From the NCBI GenBank assembly GCA_948875265.1, contig CAQRYF010000036.1:1-17683 (forward strand): a stretch of DNA of 17,683 bases, in the 5' to 3' direction. Under the pieces are notes generated by a model. It was not told the DNA's origin and searched no databases. It was given only the letters and a program-made list of their open reading frames with translations. Each line of letters starts with the position of its first letter. Positions within the stretch are counted from its first letter, which is position 1. Origin of the DNA: an uncultured Clostridia bacterium (GTDB taxonomy: Bacteria > Bacillota > Clostridia > TANB77 > CAG-508). This document shows positions 1 through 6,045 of this stretch, piece after piece. Made by a program: the position numbers and the translations under genes.

Positions 1-73
1 AAAATGGGAAATTATTTTATGCTATTTTTTAGTTTTGTAAATTTCCCATTTTAAGACCCGACCCCAAATCGAG
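1..73. repeat. REPIN-like inverted repeat, copy 1 (cut by window start)
   Basis: The right arm (about 40-73) carries the core CATTTTAAGACCCGACCC, which recurs in three other elements in this window. Bases 1-13 are the inner end of the left arm and pair with 40-52 around a 26-nt loop. The rest of the left arm lies outside the window. The right arm ends in CAAATCGAG, so the missing left arm should begin near CTCGATTTG, similar to the flank of copy 3. The element lies about 80 bases before the small membrane protein gene. Confidence is high for family membership and lower for the outer boundary. Confidence 0.85.
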
Positions 74-155
74 AATTTAAAAATGAATTCTACATAAAGA
101 GGAACAAATAATTATAAAATCTAATATAATATATAAAAATAAAGGAGGTAATAAA

Positions 156-305
156 ATGTTTCATATATTAAAAAAGACACTTGCTGTGTGTTTGATTGGT
201 TTAGGATTGGGAATATTATTGGTTTTATTACTTCCAGTAACAGGTTGGCTATTTATAATAGGAGTAACAGTTGTATGTGTTGGTTTTATGTGGTTAGCTT
301 GTTAA
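156..305 (+). CDS. small hydrophobic membrane protein upstream of spoVM
   Basis: This 49-codon gene starts with ATG seven bases after AAAGGAGG, an excellent ribosome binding site. The product begins MFHILKKTLAV. It has two hydrophobic stretches, roughly residues 8-27 and 31-48, separated by the turn LPVTGW. This is the pattern of a two-pass membrane hairpin. The segment LPVTGWLFIIG loosely resembles small PGPGW-type membrane proteins, but I do not assign a family. It ends 21 bases before spoVM in the same orientation, so the two are probably co-transcribed and the protein may act during sporulation. That role is inferred from position only. Confidence 0.7.
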   Translation: MFHILKKTLAVCLIGLGLGILLVLLLPVTGWLFIIGVTVVCVGFMWLAC

Positions 306-326
306 ATAAAAGGGAGGTAGATACAT

Positions 327-401
327 ATGACAGTCGTTGTAAAAAAAGTTCCAAAGTTTTTAAGAGGGTTTGTAAAATTGATATTTGGAATAAAAGAATA
401 A
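327..401 (+). CDS. spoVM: stage V sporulation protein M (SpoVM)
   Basis: The 24-residue product MTVVVKKVPKFLRGFVKLIFGIKE reads as SpoVM. Compared with the 26-residue Bacillus subtilis protein, it keeps proline at position 9, the PKFL motif, Gly14 and the amphipathic lysine-rich helix. In B. subtilis SpoVM inserts shallowly into the convex forespore membrane and anchors SpoIVA, which starts spore coat assembly. GGGAGG sits eight bases before the ATG. The gene follows a small membrane-protein gene and converges with rpmB. As I recall, spoVM and rpmB are also neighbours in B. subtilis. It is too short for routine ORF calling and easy to miss. Confidence 0.9.
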   Translation: MTVVVKKVPKFLRGFVKLIFGIKE

Positions 402-402
402 A

Positions 403-460
403 AAATTTAGGGACAGAGCAAAATTTTTGTTTATCAAATATTTGCTCTGTCCTTAAATTT
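403..460. repeat. 20-bp stem hairpin after spoVM, REP-like or bidirectional terminator
   Basis: Arms 403-422 and 441-460 pair over 20 bp with one G-U wobble (410/453) and an 18-nt loop. The stem contains GGGACAGAGC and GCTCTGTCC. On the minus strand it is followed by a run of T, so it could act as a terminator for read-through from rpmB. On the plus strand it lies just after the spoVM stop. The GGGAC-rich stem resembles the REP hairpins at 2983 and 12986, but no second copy of this sequence occurs in the window. Confidence 0.6.
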
Positions 461-467
461 GAAACAA

Positions 468-489
468 AAAAAGAGCTTATGCTCTTTTT
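468..489 (-). terminator. intrinsic terminator of rpmB
   Basis: AAAAAGAGC and GCTCTTTTT form a 9-bp stem with a 4-nt loop, overlapping the rpmB stop codon. Read on the minus strand the stem ends in a T-run. The A/T symmetry may also let it stop spoVM transcripts from the other side. Confidence 0.7.
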
Positions 490-674
490 ACTTTACCATC
501 TCTTAAACATTTAGCACATACATGAATTCTTTTTGGTTCACCATTAATAATTGCTTTTACACTTCTTAAATTTGGTTTCCAAGTTCTAGAAGTTCTTTTA
601 CTTATATGAGAACGAGTAATGCTAAGCTTATTTCCATGACTTATTGATTTTTCACAAATTTCACATTTTGCCAT
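477..674 (-). CDS. rpmB: 50S ribosomal protein L28, zinc-binding form
   Basis: The 65-residue product starts MAKCEICEKS and carries the L28 segments ITRSHISKRTSRTWKPNL and VNGEPKR-like INGEPKRIHV. Two CxxC pairs are visible (C4/C7 and C53/C56). These make it the C+ form of L28, which binds a structural zinc and can serve as a zinc store in family members. I chose the ATG at 674 because GGAGG lies at 686-690. An in-frame GTG at 686 overlaps that Shine-Dalgarno and would be too early. L28 is a small protein of the large ribosomal subunit. It is a single gene with its own promoter, divergent from tig and convergent with spoVM. Confidence 0.95.
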   Translation of the reverse strand: MAKCEICEKSISHGNKLSITRSHISKRTSRTWKPNLRSVKAIINGEPKRIHVCAKCLRDGKVKRA

Positions 675-720
675 CTTAAATTGCACCTCCTAAAATTCTT
701 AAATAAATTGACTATTTACA

Positions 721-749
721 AGTTTAACACAAAAATAAAAAAAAAACAA
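721..749 (-). promoter_or_regulatory. rpmB promoter
   Basis: On the minus strand, TTGTTT (744-749) and TAAACT (721-726) are separated by 17 bases, with a TG one base before the -10. The -10 is about 46 bases before the rpmB start. Confidence 0.55.
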
Positions 750-777
750 GTATTTTTTGAAAAATATAAAAAATTCC

Positions 778-805
778 TTGCAAAATAGGAAAAATGTGGT
801 ATAAT
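778..805 (+). promoter_or_regulatory. tig promoter
   Basis: TTGCAA (778-783) and TATAAT (800-805) have a 16-base spacer, and TGG precedes the -10 (extended -10). The leader is short, about 33 bases, and ends with AAAGG and GAAAG before the tig ATG. Confidence 0.75.
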
Positions 806-844
806 GTATTAGCTATATGAATAAAGAAAGGATTTGAAAGAGTA

Positions 845-2131
845 ATGAAAAGTAAATTAGAAAAAACAAAAAATGCAAATGAAGTAAAATTTGAAATAAC
901 AGTTGAGGCTGAAAAATTTGAAGAAGCAATAAAAAAAGTATATTTTAAAAGTGCTAAATACTTTAATATACCAGGATTTAGAAAAGGTAAAGCACCAATG
1001 CAAATAGTAGAAAAATATTACGGAAAAGAAATTTTTTATGAAGATGCATTTAATGAAGTTGCTCCAGATGCAATGGAAGAAGCTGTAAAAGAACACAATG
1101 TAGAAGTTGTTAGTAGACCTGATATTGAAGTAACACAAATTGAAAAAGGAAAAGATTTAATATTTACAGCAATAGTACAAACAAAACCAGAAGCTGAACT
1201 TGGAAAATATAAAGGTATAGAAATTAAAAAAATTGAGTATAATGTATCAGATGAAGATATAGAACATGAATTAGGACATATGCAAGAACATAATTCAAGA
1301 TTAATATCAATTGAAGATAGACCAGTAGAAAGTGGAGATATTGCAACAATAGACTTTGAGGGATTTGTTGATGGAAAAGCTTTTGAAGGTGGAAAAGCAG
1401 AAGGTCACGAACTAGAAATAGGAAGTAATACATTTATTCCAGGATTTGAAGATCAAGTAATTGGTATGAAAATTGATGAAGAAAAAGATATAAATGTTAA
1501 GTTTCCAGAAGAGTATTTTTCTAAAGATTTAGCTGGAAAAGATGCTACATTTAAAGTAAAAGTTCATGAAATTAAGAAAAAAGAATTACCTGCATTAGAT
1601 GATGAATTTGCAAAAGATGTAAGTGAATTTGATACATTAGAAGAATTAAAAGCAGATATTAAAGAAAAACAACAAAAACAAAATGATGAAAAAGCTAAAT
1701 ATGAAACACAAGATGCAGTTATTAAAGCAGTATGTGAAAATGTAAAAGTAGAAATTCCAGATGGAATGGTTGAAGTAGAAATAGACAATATGTTAAAAGA
1801 TATCGAGCAAAGATTATCTTATCAAGGTTTAAAATTGGAACAATATCTTCAAATGATGAATAAATCTATAGAAGATATAAGAAAAGAATATGAACCTCAA
1901 GCAGTTGAAGGAATAAAATCAAGATTAGCTTTAGAAGCAGTTATAAAAGCTGAAAAAATAGAAGCAACAGATAAAGAAGTAGATGAGAAATTAAAAGAAA
2001 TGGCTAAAAATTATGGAAAAGAAAATGATGAAGAATTCTTAAAAAATGAAAATGTAAGAAGTTACATAAAACAAGGATTAGAGTCAGAAAAAGCAATAGA
2101 TTTCCTAGTAAAAAATGCCAAAATAAAATAG
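845..2131 (+). CDS. tig: trigger factor, ribosome-bound chaperone and prolyl isomerase
   Basis: The 428-residue length is normal for trigger factor, which binds the ribosome exit tunnel and shields nascent chains in the cytoplasm. The ribosome-docking loop GFRKGKAP is at residues 44-51 in the N-terminal domain (about 1-115). An FKBP-type PPIase domain spans about 150-250, with GDIATIDFEGFVDGKAFEGG and FIPGFEDQVIGM. The rest is the helical substrate-cradling C-terminal domain (about 260-428), rich in Lys and Glu. The gene has its own extended -10 promoter and a strong terminator before clpP. The tig-clpP-clpX order is common in bacteria and supports the assignment. Confidence 0.97.
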   Translation: MKSKLEKTKNANEVKFEITVEAEKFEEAIKKVYFKSAKYFNIPGFRKGKAPMQIVEKYYGKEIFYEDAFNEVAPDAMEEAVKEHNVEVVSRPDIEVTQIEKGKDLIFTAIVQTKPEAELGKYKGIEIKKIEYNVSDEDIEHELGHMQEHNSRLISIEDRPVESGDIATIDFEGFVDGKAFEGGKAEGHELEIGSNTFIPGFEDQVIGMKIDEEKDINVKFPEEYFSKDLAGKDATFKVKVHEIKKKELPALDDEFAKDVSEFDTLEELKADIKEKQQKQNDEKAKYETQDAVIKAVCENVKVEIPDGMVEVEIDNMLKDIEQRLSYQGLKLEQYLQMMNKSIEDIRKEYEPQAVEGIKSRLALEAVIKAEKIEATDKEVDEKLKEMAKNYGKENDEEFLKNENVRSYIKQGLESEKAIDFLVKNAKIK

Positions 2132-2155
2132 TAATATAAATCTAGTAAAATAAGA

Positions 2156-2204
2156 AAGGTTGGGGTGTGAGATTAAATAGTAAAATTTTAACCCCAACTT
2201 TTTT
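2156..2204 (+). terminator. tig terminator
   Basis: GTTGGGGT (2159-2166) pairs with ACCCCAAC (2191-2198), extended by flanking A-U and G-U pairs, and is followed by a six-T run. Confidence 0.85.
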
Positions 2205-2230
2205 GCAATTTAGAGTTATTAGTGTATAAT
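2203..2230 (+). promoter_or_regulatory. candidate clpP promoter, upstream of a REPIN
   Basis: TTGCAA (2203-2208) and TATAAT (2225-2230) are 16 bases apart, the same layout as the tig promoter. The -35 overlaps the T-run of the tig terminator. Transcription should begin near 2237, where the REPIN begins. Confidence 0.6.
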
Positions 2231-2238
2231 AAATTAAA

Positions 2239-2351
2239 TTCCCACTTTAGGGTCGGGTCTTAAAATGGGAATTTAAAACTATATGTTTCAAATATATAGA
2301 ATGTTTTTTATAATTTTATTCCCATTTTAAGACCCGACCCTAAAATGGGAA
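2239..2351. repeat. REPIN-like inverted repeat, copy 2 (clpP leader)
   Basis: Arms 2240-2271 and 2319-2350 are 32 bases long and pair with a single mismatch (C2245 against A2345). Each arm is itself an inverted repeat: TCCCAYTTTA and TAAAATGGGA flank an 11-base segment containing GGGTCGGGTCT or its complement. This gives two REP units in opposite orientation, the definition of a REPIN. The element ends six bases before the clpP ribosome binding site and begins near the predicted transcription start, so it would form nearly the whole clpP leader. Confidence 0.9.
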
Positions 2352-2371
2352 AAGTCAAAGGAGGAAAATTT

Positions 2372-2977
2372 ATGTTAGAAAAAAATAGTTTAGTGCCATA
2401 TGTTATAGAGCAAACAAGTAAAGGAGAAAGATCTTATGATATTTTCTCAAGATTATTAAAAGATAGAATAATATTTTTAGGAGAGGATGTAAATCCTACA
2501 ACTTCAAGTTTAATAATAGCTCAATTATTATTTTTAGAATCAGAAGATCCTGATAAGGATATTCACCTATATATAAATTCACCAGGAGGATCAATTACAG
2601 ATGGTATGGGAATAATAGATACTATGAATTATATAAAATGCCCAGTATCAACAATTTGTATTGGTATGGCAGCAAGTATGGGAGCTGCACTTTTAGCAGC
2701 AGGAGAAAAAGGTAAAAGATTTGCTACTCCTAATGCAGAAATATTAATACATCAACCATTAATTGGTGGTGGAGGAATTTCAGGTCAAGCAACTGAAGTA
2801 AAAATTCATGCAGATCATTTAGTAAAAACTAGAGAAAAATTAAATAGATTTTTAAGTGATAGAACAGAGCAATCTATTGAAACAATTGAAAGAGACACTG
2901 AAAGAGATAATTATATGACAGCAGAAGAAGCTTTAAAATATGGATTAATAGATGGAATAATGGACAAAAGAAAATAG
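2372..2977 (+). CDS. clpP: ATP-dependent Clp protease proteolytic subunit
   Basis: The 201-residue serine peptidase is the normal ClpP length. The catalytic triad is visible as S102 in GMAASMGA, H127 in LIHQPL and D175 in ERDTERDNYM. The oligomer-forming INSPGGSITDGM segment follows at 69-80. ClpP forms a 14-mer barrel that degrades substrates fed by ClpX, encoded directly downstream. I chose the ATG at 2372 because AAAGGAGG ends seven bases before it. An in-frame ATG at 2345 lies inside the REPIN arm, has no ribosome binding site, and would add a nine-residue tail not seen in the family. No CtsR operator is recognisable upstream. Confidence 0.97.
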   Translation: MLEKNSLVPYVIEQTSKGERSYDIFSRLLKDRIIFLGEDVNPTTSSLIIAQLLFLESEDPDKDIHLYINSPGGSITDGMGIIDTMNYIKCPVSTICIGMAASMGAALLAAGEKGKRFATPNAEILIHQPLIGGGGISGQATEVKIHADHLVKTREKLNRFLSDRTEQSIETIERDTERDNYMTAEEALKYGLIDGIMDKRK

Positions 2978-2982
2978 AAATA

Positions 2983-3019
2983 TAGGACAAAGGGACATTA
3001 TCTACGTCCTTTTGTCCTA
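2983..3019. repeat. REP hairpin, second family, copy A (between clpP and clpX)
   Basis: TAGGACAAAGGGAC (2983-2996) pairs with GTCCTTTTGTCCTA (3006-3019) with one G-U pair, around the loop ATTATCTAC. The 18-base centre GGGACATTATCTACGTCC occurs again as an exact reverse complement at 12993-13010. No T-run follows, so it does not look like a terminator. It may instead be an intercistronic mRNA hairpin in a clpP-clpX transcript. Confidence 0.8.
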
Positions 3020-3045
3020 CACATGAGAAAGGAAGAAAATTAAGT

Positions 3046-4368
3046 ATGGCAAAAAGTGATACACCAAAAAGTGTTAGATGTTCATTTTGTGGAAAAGCAC
3101 AAGAAAATGTAAAAAAAATAGTAGCTGGGCCAGGGGTATATATTTGTGATGAATGTGTAGATCTTTGTACAAGTATAATTGAGACAGAGATGTATGAGGA
3201 TGAAAAGGCTGGATATACATTAAATGAATTAAATAATATACCAAGTCCAAAGGAAATAAAAAAGGTTTTAGATGACTATGTAATAGGTCAAGATGAAGCT
3301 AAAAAGACATTATCTGTAGCTGTATATAACCATTATAAAAGAATTGCACATGAAGAAAATGCAGATAAGACTGATATAGAAATACAAAAAAGTAATATAT
3401 TATTATTAGGTCCAACTGGCTGTGGGAAAACATTACTTGCTAAGACTTTAGCAAAAATATTAAATGTACCATTTGCAATAGCAGATGCTACTACTTTAAC
3501 AGAAGCTGGATATGTCGGTGAAGATGTTGAAAATATTTTATTAAAATTAATACAAGCAGCAGATGGTGATATTGAGAAGGCAGAAAAGGGTATTATATAT
3601 ATTGATGAAATAGATAAAATAACTAGAAAATCTGAGAATCCTTCAATTACAAGAGATGTAAGTGGAGAGGGAGTTCAACAAGCTTTACTTAAAATAATAG
3701 AAGGAACAGTTGCTTCTGTACCACCTCAAGGAGGAAGAAAACATCCAAATCAAGAATTATTACAAATAAATACAGAGAATATTTTAATAATTTGTGGTGG
3801 AGCTTTTGAAGGGTTAGAAAATATTATAAAAGATAGAACTGGTAAAAAATCTATTGGATTTGGCTCAAAAATTGAAAGTCAAAGTGAAATAAATAAATAT
3901 GAAATATTCCAAGAATTATTACCACAAGATTTATTAAAGTTTGGTTTGATACCAGAATTTATAGGTAGATTACCTATTATTGCAACATTAAAAGATTTAG
4001 ATAAAAAAGCTTTAATAGAAATATTAGTAGAACCTAAAAACTCTTTAGTAAAACAATATCAAAAGTTGTTTGAAATAGATGGTGTAGAACTGATATTCAA
4101 AGATGAGGCACTAGAAGCAATTGTTAATAAAGCAATTGAAAGAAAAACAGGAGCAAGAGGACTTCGTTCTATTATTGAAGAAATAATGAGAGATATTATG
4201 TTTGAGATACCATCGAATCCAGAAATTGAAAAATGTATTATTACAAAAGCAACAGTTCTTGAGAGTGCAGGACCAGAAACAGTAATAAGTGAAAATAAAG
4301 AAACTCGTAAACCAGTTGTTAAGAAAAAAAGACAAATGCCAAATAGTAATAAAAAAGAAACAGCATAG
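3046..4368 (+). CDS. clpX: ATP-dependent Clp protease ATP-binding subunit ClpX
   Basis: This 440-residue AAA+ unfoldase recognises substrates and threads them into ClpP. The N-terminal zinc domain has C12, C15, C34 and C37. Walker A is GPTGCGKT (122-129), the pore loop is GYVG (155-158) and Walker B is IIYIDEID (183-190). The ClpP-docking loop has IGF at 270-272, and the arginine-finger segment EFIGR is at 304-308. GARGLR forms sensor 2. The lysine-rich tail after about residue 415 is variable and probably disordered. The ATG at 3046 follows AAAGGAAG. The gene lies 68 bases after clpP, with only a REP hairpin between, so the two are likely one operon. Confidence 0.97.
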   Translation: MAKSDTPKSVRCSFCGKAQENVKKIVAGPGVYICDECVDLCTSIIETEMYEDEKAGYTLNELNNIPSPKEIKKVLDDYVIGQDEAKKTLSVAVYNHYKRIAHEENADKTDIEIQKSNILLLGPTGCGKTLLAKTLAKILNVPFAIADATTLTEAGYVGEDVENILLKLIQAADGDIEKAEKGIIYIDEIDKITRKSENPSITRDVSGEGVQQALLKIIEGTVASVPPQGGRKHPNQELLQINTENILIICGGAFEGLENIIKDRTGKKSIGFGSKIESQSEINKYEIFQELLPQDLLKFGLIPEFIGRLPIIATLKDLDKKALIEILVEPKNSLVKQYQKLFEIDGVELIFKDEALEAIVNKAIERKTGARGLRSIIEEIMRDIMFEIPSNPEIEKCIITKATVLESAGPETVISENKETRKPVVKKKRQMPNSNKKETA

Positions 4369-4378
4369 CTGAAGTGAT

Positions 4379-4424
4379 AAAATAAATGTATACACAAAAA
4401 GAATGTGTTTACATTTATTTTTTT
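4379..4424 (+). terminator. clpX terminator
   Basis: AAATAAATGTATACACA pairs with TGTGTTTACATTTATTT with one mismatch and a short loop, and is followed by a T-run. It closes the clpP-clpX unit. Confidence 0.85.
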
Positions 4425-4481
4425 GTGTATATAGGACTTATTGTAAGAATAGAATTAAATATAAAGTAAAGGGAGTGTTTT

Positions 4482-5243
4482 ATGAGAGTAATAACAATAA
4501 AAAAGACTAAATTATTAAAAATAACAATGGTTTTAGTTTTTTCTTTGATTATATGTATTTTTTCTACATCATTTAGTATGCAGCATTATTATAAATTAGA
4601 TTTTTCTACAGGATTAGTAACAGCAACAAATTTGAATGTAAGAAGTGGACCAGGTACACATTATGAAATTGTTACAACTGTTAAGAAAAATGAATATATA
4701 AGAGTTTTTGCAGGAGTGGGAGATTGGTATATAATTCAGACGGAGAAAGATTTTATTGGAGCTGTAAGTAAAAAATACATAAAACCAATTTATCCAACTT
4801 CTAATAATACTGGTTTAGGAGGTTCTTCTGGGGTAGGAAATACACAAAATCCATCAAATATGAATTCGGATGAGAAAGAAGTATTTGATTTAATCAATAA
4901 ACAAAGAACAAATAATGGATTACAAGCATTAAAAATAGATAATGAAGTTCAAAGAGTATCAAGAATAAAGGCAGAAGATATGGTAACAAGTAATTACTTT
5001 TCGCATCAGTCACCAACATATGGTTCACCATTTGATATGTTAAGAAGTTTTAAAATATCATATAGAACAGCAGGTGAGAATATAGCAGCTAACTCAAGTA
5101 ATAGTGGAGCAGTAAATGCGTGGATGAATTCGTCTGGTCATAAAGCAAATATATTAAATAGTAGTTTTAATTATACTGGAATAGGTGTTGTTAGTAGCCC
5201 GAAATATGGAAAAATATATGTCCAGATATTTATAGGCAAATAA
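4482..5243 (+). CDS. secreted SH3b and CAP-domain protein (YkwD-like)
   Basis: The 253-residue product has a basic N-terminus and a hydrophobic stretch (about 13-33) that fits a signal peptide or anchor. A bacterial SH3 domain (about 45-101) has the typical NLNVRSGPG motif, which usually binds cell wall. A Ser/Gly/Asn linker follows, then a CAP (SCP/PR-1) domain (about 129-253). The CAP residues are visible as H175 in YFSHQSP, E199 in AGENIA and H220 in SGHKANILN. Bacterial CAP proteins of this kind are extracellular and some are spore-associated, but the biochemical activity is usually unknown. GGGAG precedes the ATG. The amidase-like gene follows, separated only by a REPIN. Confidence 0.85.
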   Translation: MRVITIKKTKLLKITMVLVFSLIICIFSTSFSMQHYYKLDFSTGLVTATNLNVRSGPGTHYEIVTTVKKNEYIRVFAGVGDWYIIQTEKDFIGAVSKKYIKPIYPTSNNTGLGGSSGVGNTQNPSNMNSDEKEVFDLINKQRTNNGLQALKIDNEVQRVSRIKAEDMVTSNYFSHQSPTYGSPFDMLRSFKISYRTAGENIAANSSNSGAVNAWMNSSGHKANILNSSFNYTGIGVVSSPKYGKIYVQIFIGK

Positions 5244-5251
5244 TTATGGAG

Positions 5252-5352
5252 TTTTTCGATTTGGGGTCGGGTCTTAAAATGTGAAATTTACAGAACTAAA
5301 AATATAACTTAAGATAATTTCACATTTTAAGACCCGACCCTAAATCGAAAAA
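5252..5352. repeat. REPIN-like inverted repeat, copy 3
   Basis: Arms 5252-5288 and 5316-5352 form a 37-bp stem with one G-U pair (5263/5341) and a 27-nt loop. The core GGGTCGGGTCTTAAAATG is invariant. The outer flanks (TTTTTCGATTT and TAAATCGAAAAA) and the inner flanks (TGTGAA and TTCACA) differ from copy 2, yet both sides match each other. The right arm ends two bases before AGGAGGG, the ribosome binding site of the next gene. Confidence 0.9.
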
Positions 5353-5363
5353 AAGGAGGGTTT

Positions 5364-5870
5364 ATGAAGGAAGTAGGATATGATAGACAACAGGTATATG
5401 ATTATGCTAAAAGATGGGCTTTTACTAGGAATCCCGAATATTATAATTTTGATTCGGTAGGTGGAGATTGTACTAGTTTTGCTTCTCAATGTATTTATAA
5501 AGGTTCAGGTACTATGAATTATACAAAGGAAAAAGGTTGGTATTATATTGATGGGAATCACAAATCACCTTCATGGAGTGGAGTGCAATTTTTATATGAT
5601 TTTTTGATAAACAATAAAACAGTTGGACCTTATGGAAAAGAATTAAAACAGGAAAATTTAGAGGAATTACAAATAGGTGATATAGCTCAGTTGTCTTTTG
5701 ATGGAAATGTATATGGACATACACTAATTATTGTAAATATAGAAAATAAATTTAGTCTAAATGGTATAAAAATAGCATCACATACATTTGATAGTTTTAA
5801 TAAGGCAATTTCAGAATATGTTTTTAAAAAGATAAGATTTGTTCATATACAAAATGTGAGAAGGTATTAA
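5364..5870 (+). CDS. putative amidase-domain protein (Amidase_6, papain-like fold)
   Basis: The 168-residue product matches the putative amidase domain (Pfam PF12671 type). It begins YDRQQVYDYAKRWA and carries the signature GGDCTSFASQC, with the candidate nucleophile C36. The candidate partner histidine H119 is in YGHTLIIV, and HTFDSF is at 140-145. Members resemble NlpC/P60 and CHAP cell-wall hydrolases. No signal peptide is present, so it would act inside the cell, in the mother cell or forespore, or leave by another route. The ATG follows AGGAGGG. The space after the CAP gene is filled by a REPIN, leaving no obvious separate promoter, so the two genes may be co-transcribed. Confidence 0.75.
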   Translation: MKEVGYDRQQVYDYAKRWAFTRNPEYYNFDSVGGDCTSFASQCIYKGSGTMNYTKEKGWYYIDGNHKSPSWSGVQFLYDFLINNKTVGPYGKELKQENLEELQIGDIAQLSFDGNVYGHTLIIVNIENKFSLNGIKIASHTFDSFNKAISEYVFKKIRFVHIQNVRRY

Positions 5871-5890
5871 GAATTTAGTTTTAAATATAT

Positions 5891-5920
5891 TGTTATATAT
5901 TGTTATATATTGTTATATAT
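5891..5920. repeat. three tandem copies of a 10-base unit
   Basis: TGTTATATAT is repeated three times without change, and AAATATAT precedes it as a partial unit. It lies 57 bases before the -35 of the pilin-like gene. It is extremely AT-rich and could be an UP-element-like bend or a slippage-prone tract. Confidence 0.85.
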
Positions 5921-5976
5921 TTTTAATTTTACATTATATTTACACACAAACAGACATAAAATGCTATACAAAAGTA

Positions 5977-6005
5977 TTGCATTTTTGTAAAATTTATTGT
6001 ATATT
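5977..6005 (+). promoter_or_regulatory. promoter of pilin-like gene 1
   Basis: TTGCAT (5977-5982) and TATATT (6000-6005) have a 17-base spacer. The -35 lies inside ATGCTATACAAAAGTATTGC, which is nearly palindromic with the following AT. The same layout and sequence recur before the second pilin-like gene at 17526. Confidence 0.65.
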
Positions 6006-6045
6006 ATATATGAAAAAGGAAACATAATACAAAGGAGAAAAAATC

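Noticed and set aside
188..514. A 108-codon plus-strand ORF across the spoVM region
   Set aside because: It lies in another frame over two short genes with good ribosome binding sites (156-305 and spoVM) and has no family features.
2353..2364. GTCAAAGG as a CtsR heat-shock operator
   Set aside because: Only one partial half-site is present; the tandem repeat that CtsR needs is absent.
2345..2371. Earlier in-frame ATG for clpP
   Set aside because: It is inside the REPIN arm and lacks a ribosome binding site; the ATG at 2372 has AAAGGAGG at ideal spacing and matches family length.
2983..3019. Terminator between clpP and clpX
   Set aside because: The hairpin has no T-run after it, and its centre recurs elsewhere as a repeat; a REP element explains it better.
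4059..4397. Minus-strand ORFs opposite the end of clpX
   Set aside because: They are low-complexity shadows of an AT-rich coding strand, without ribosome binding sites or motifs.
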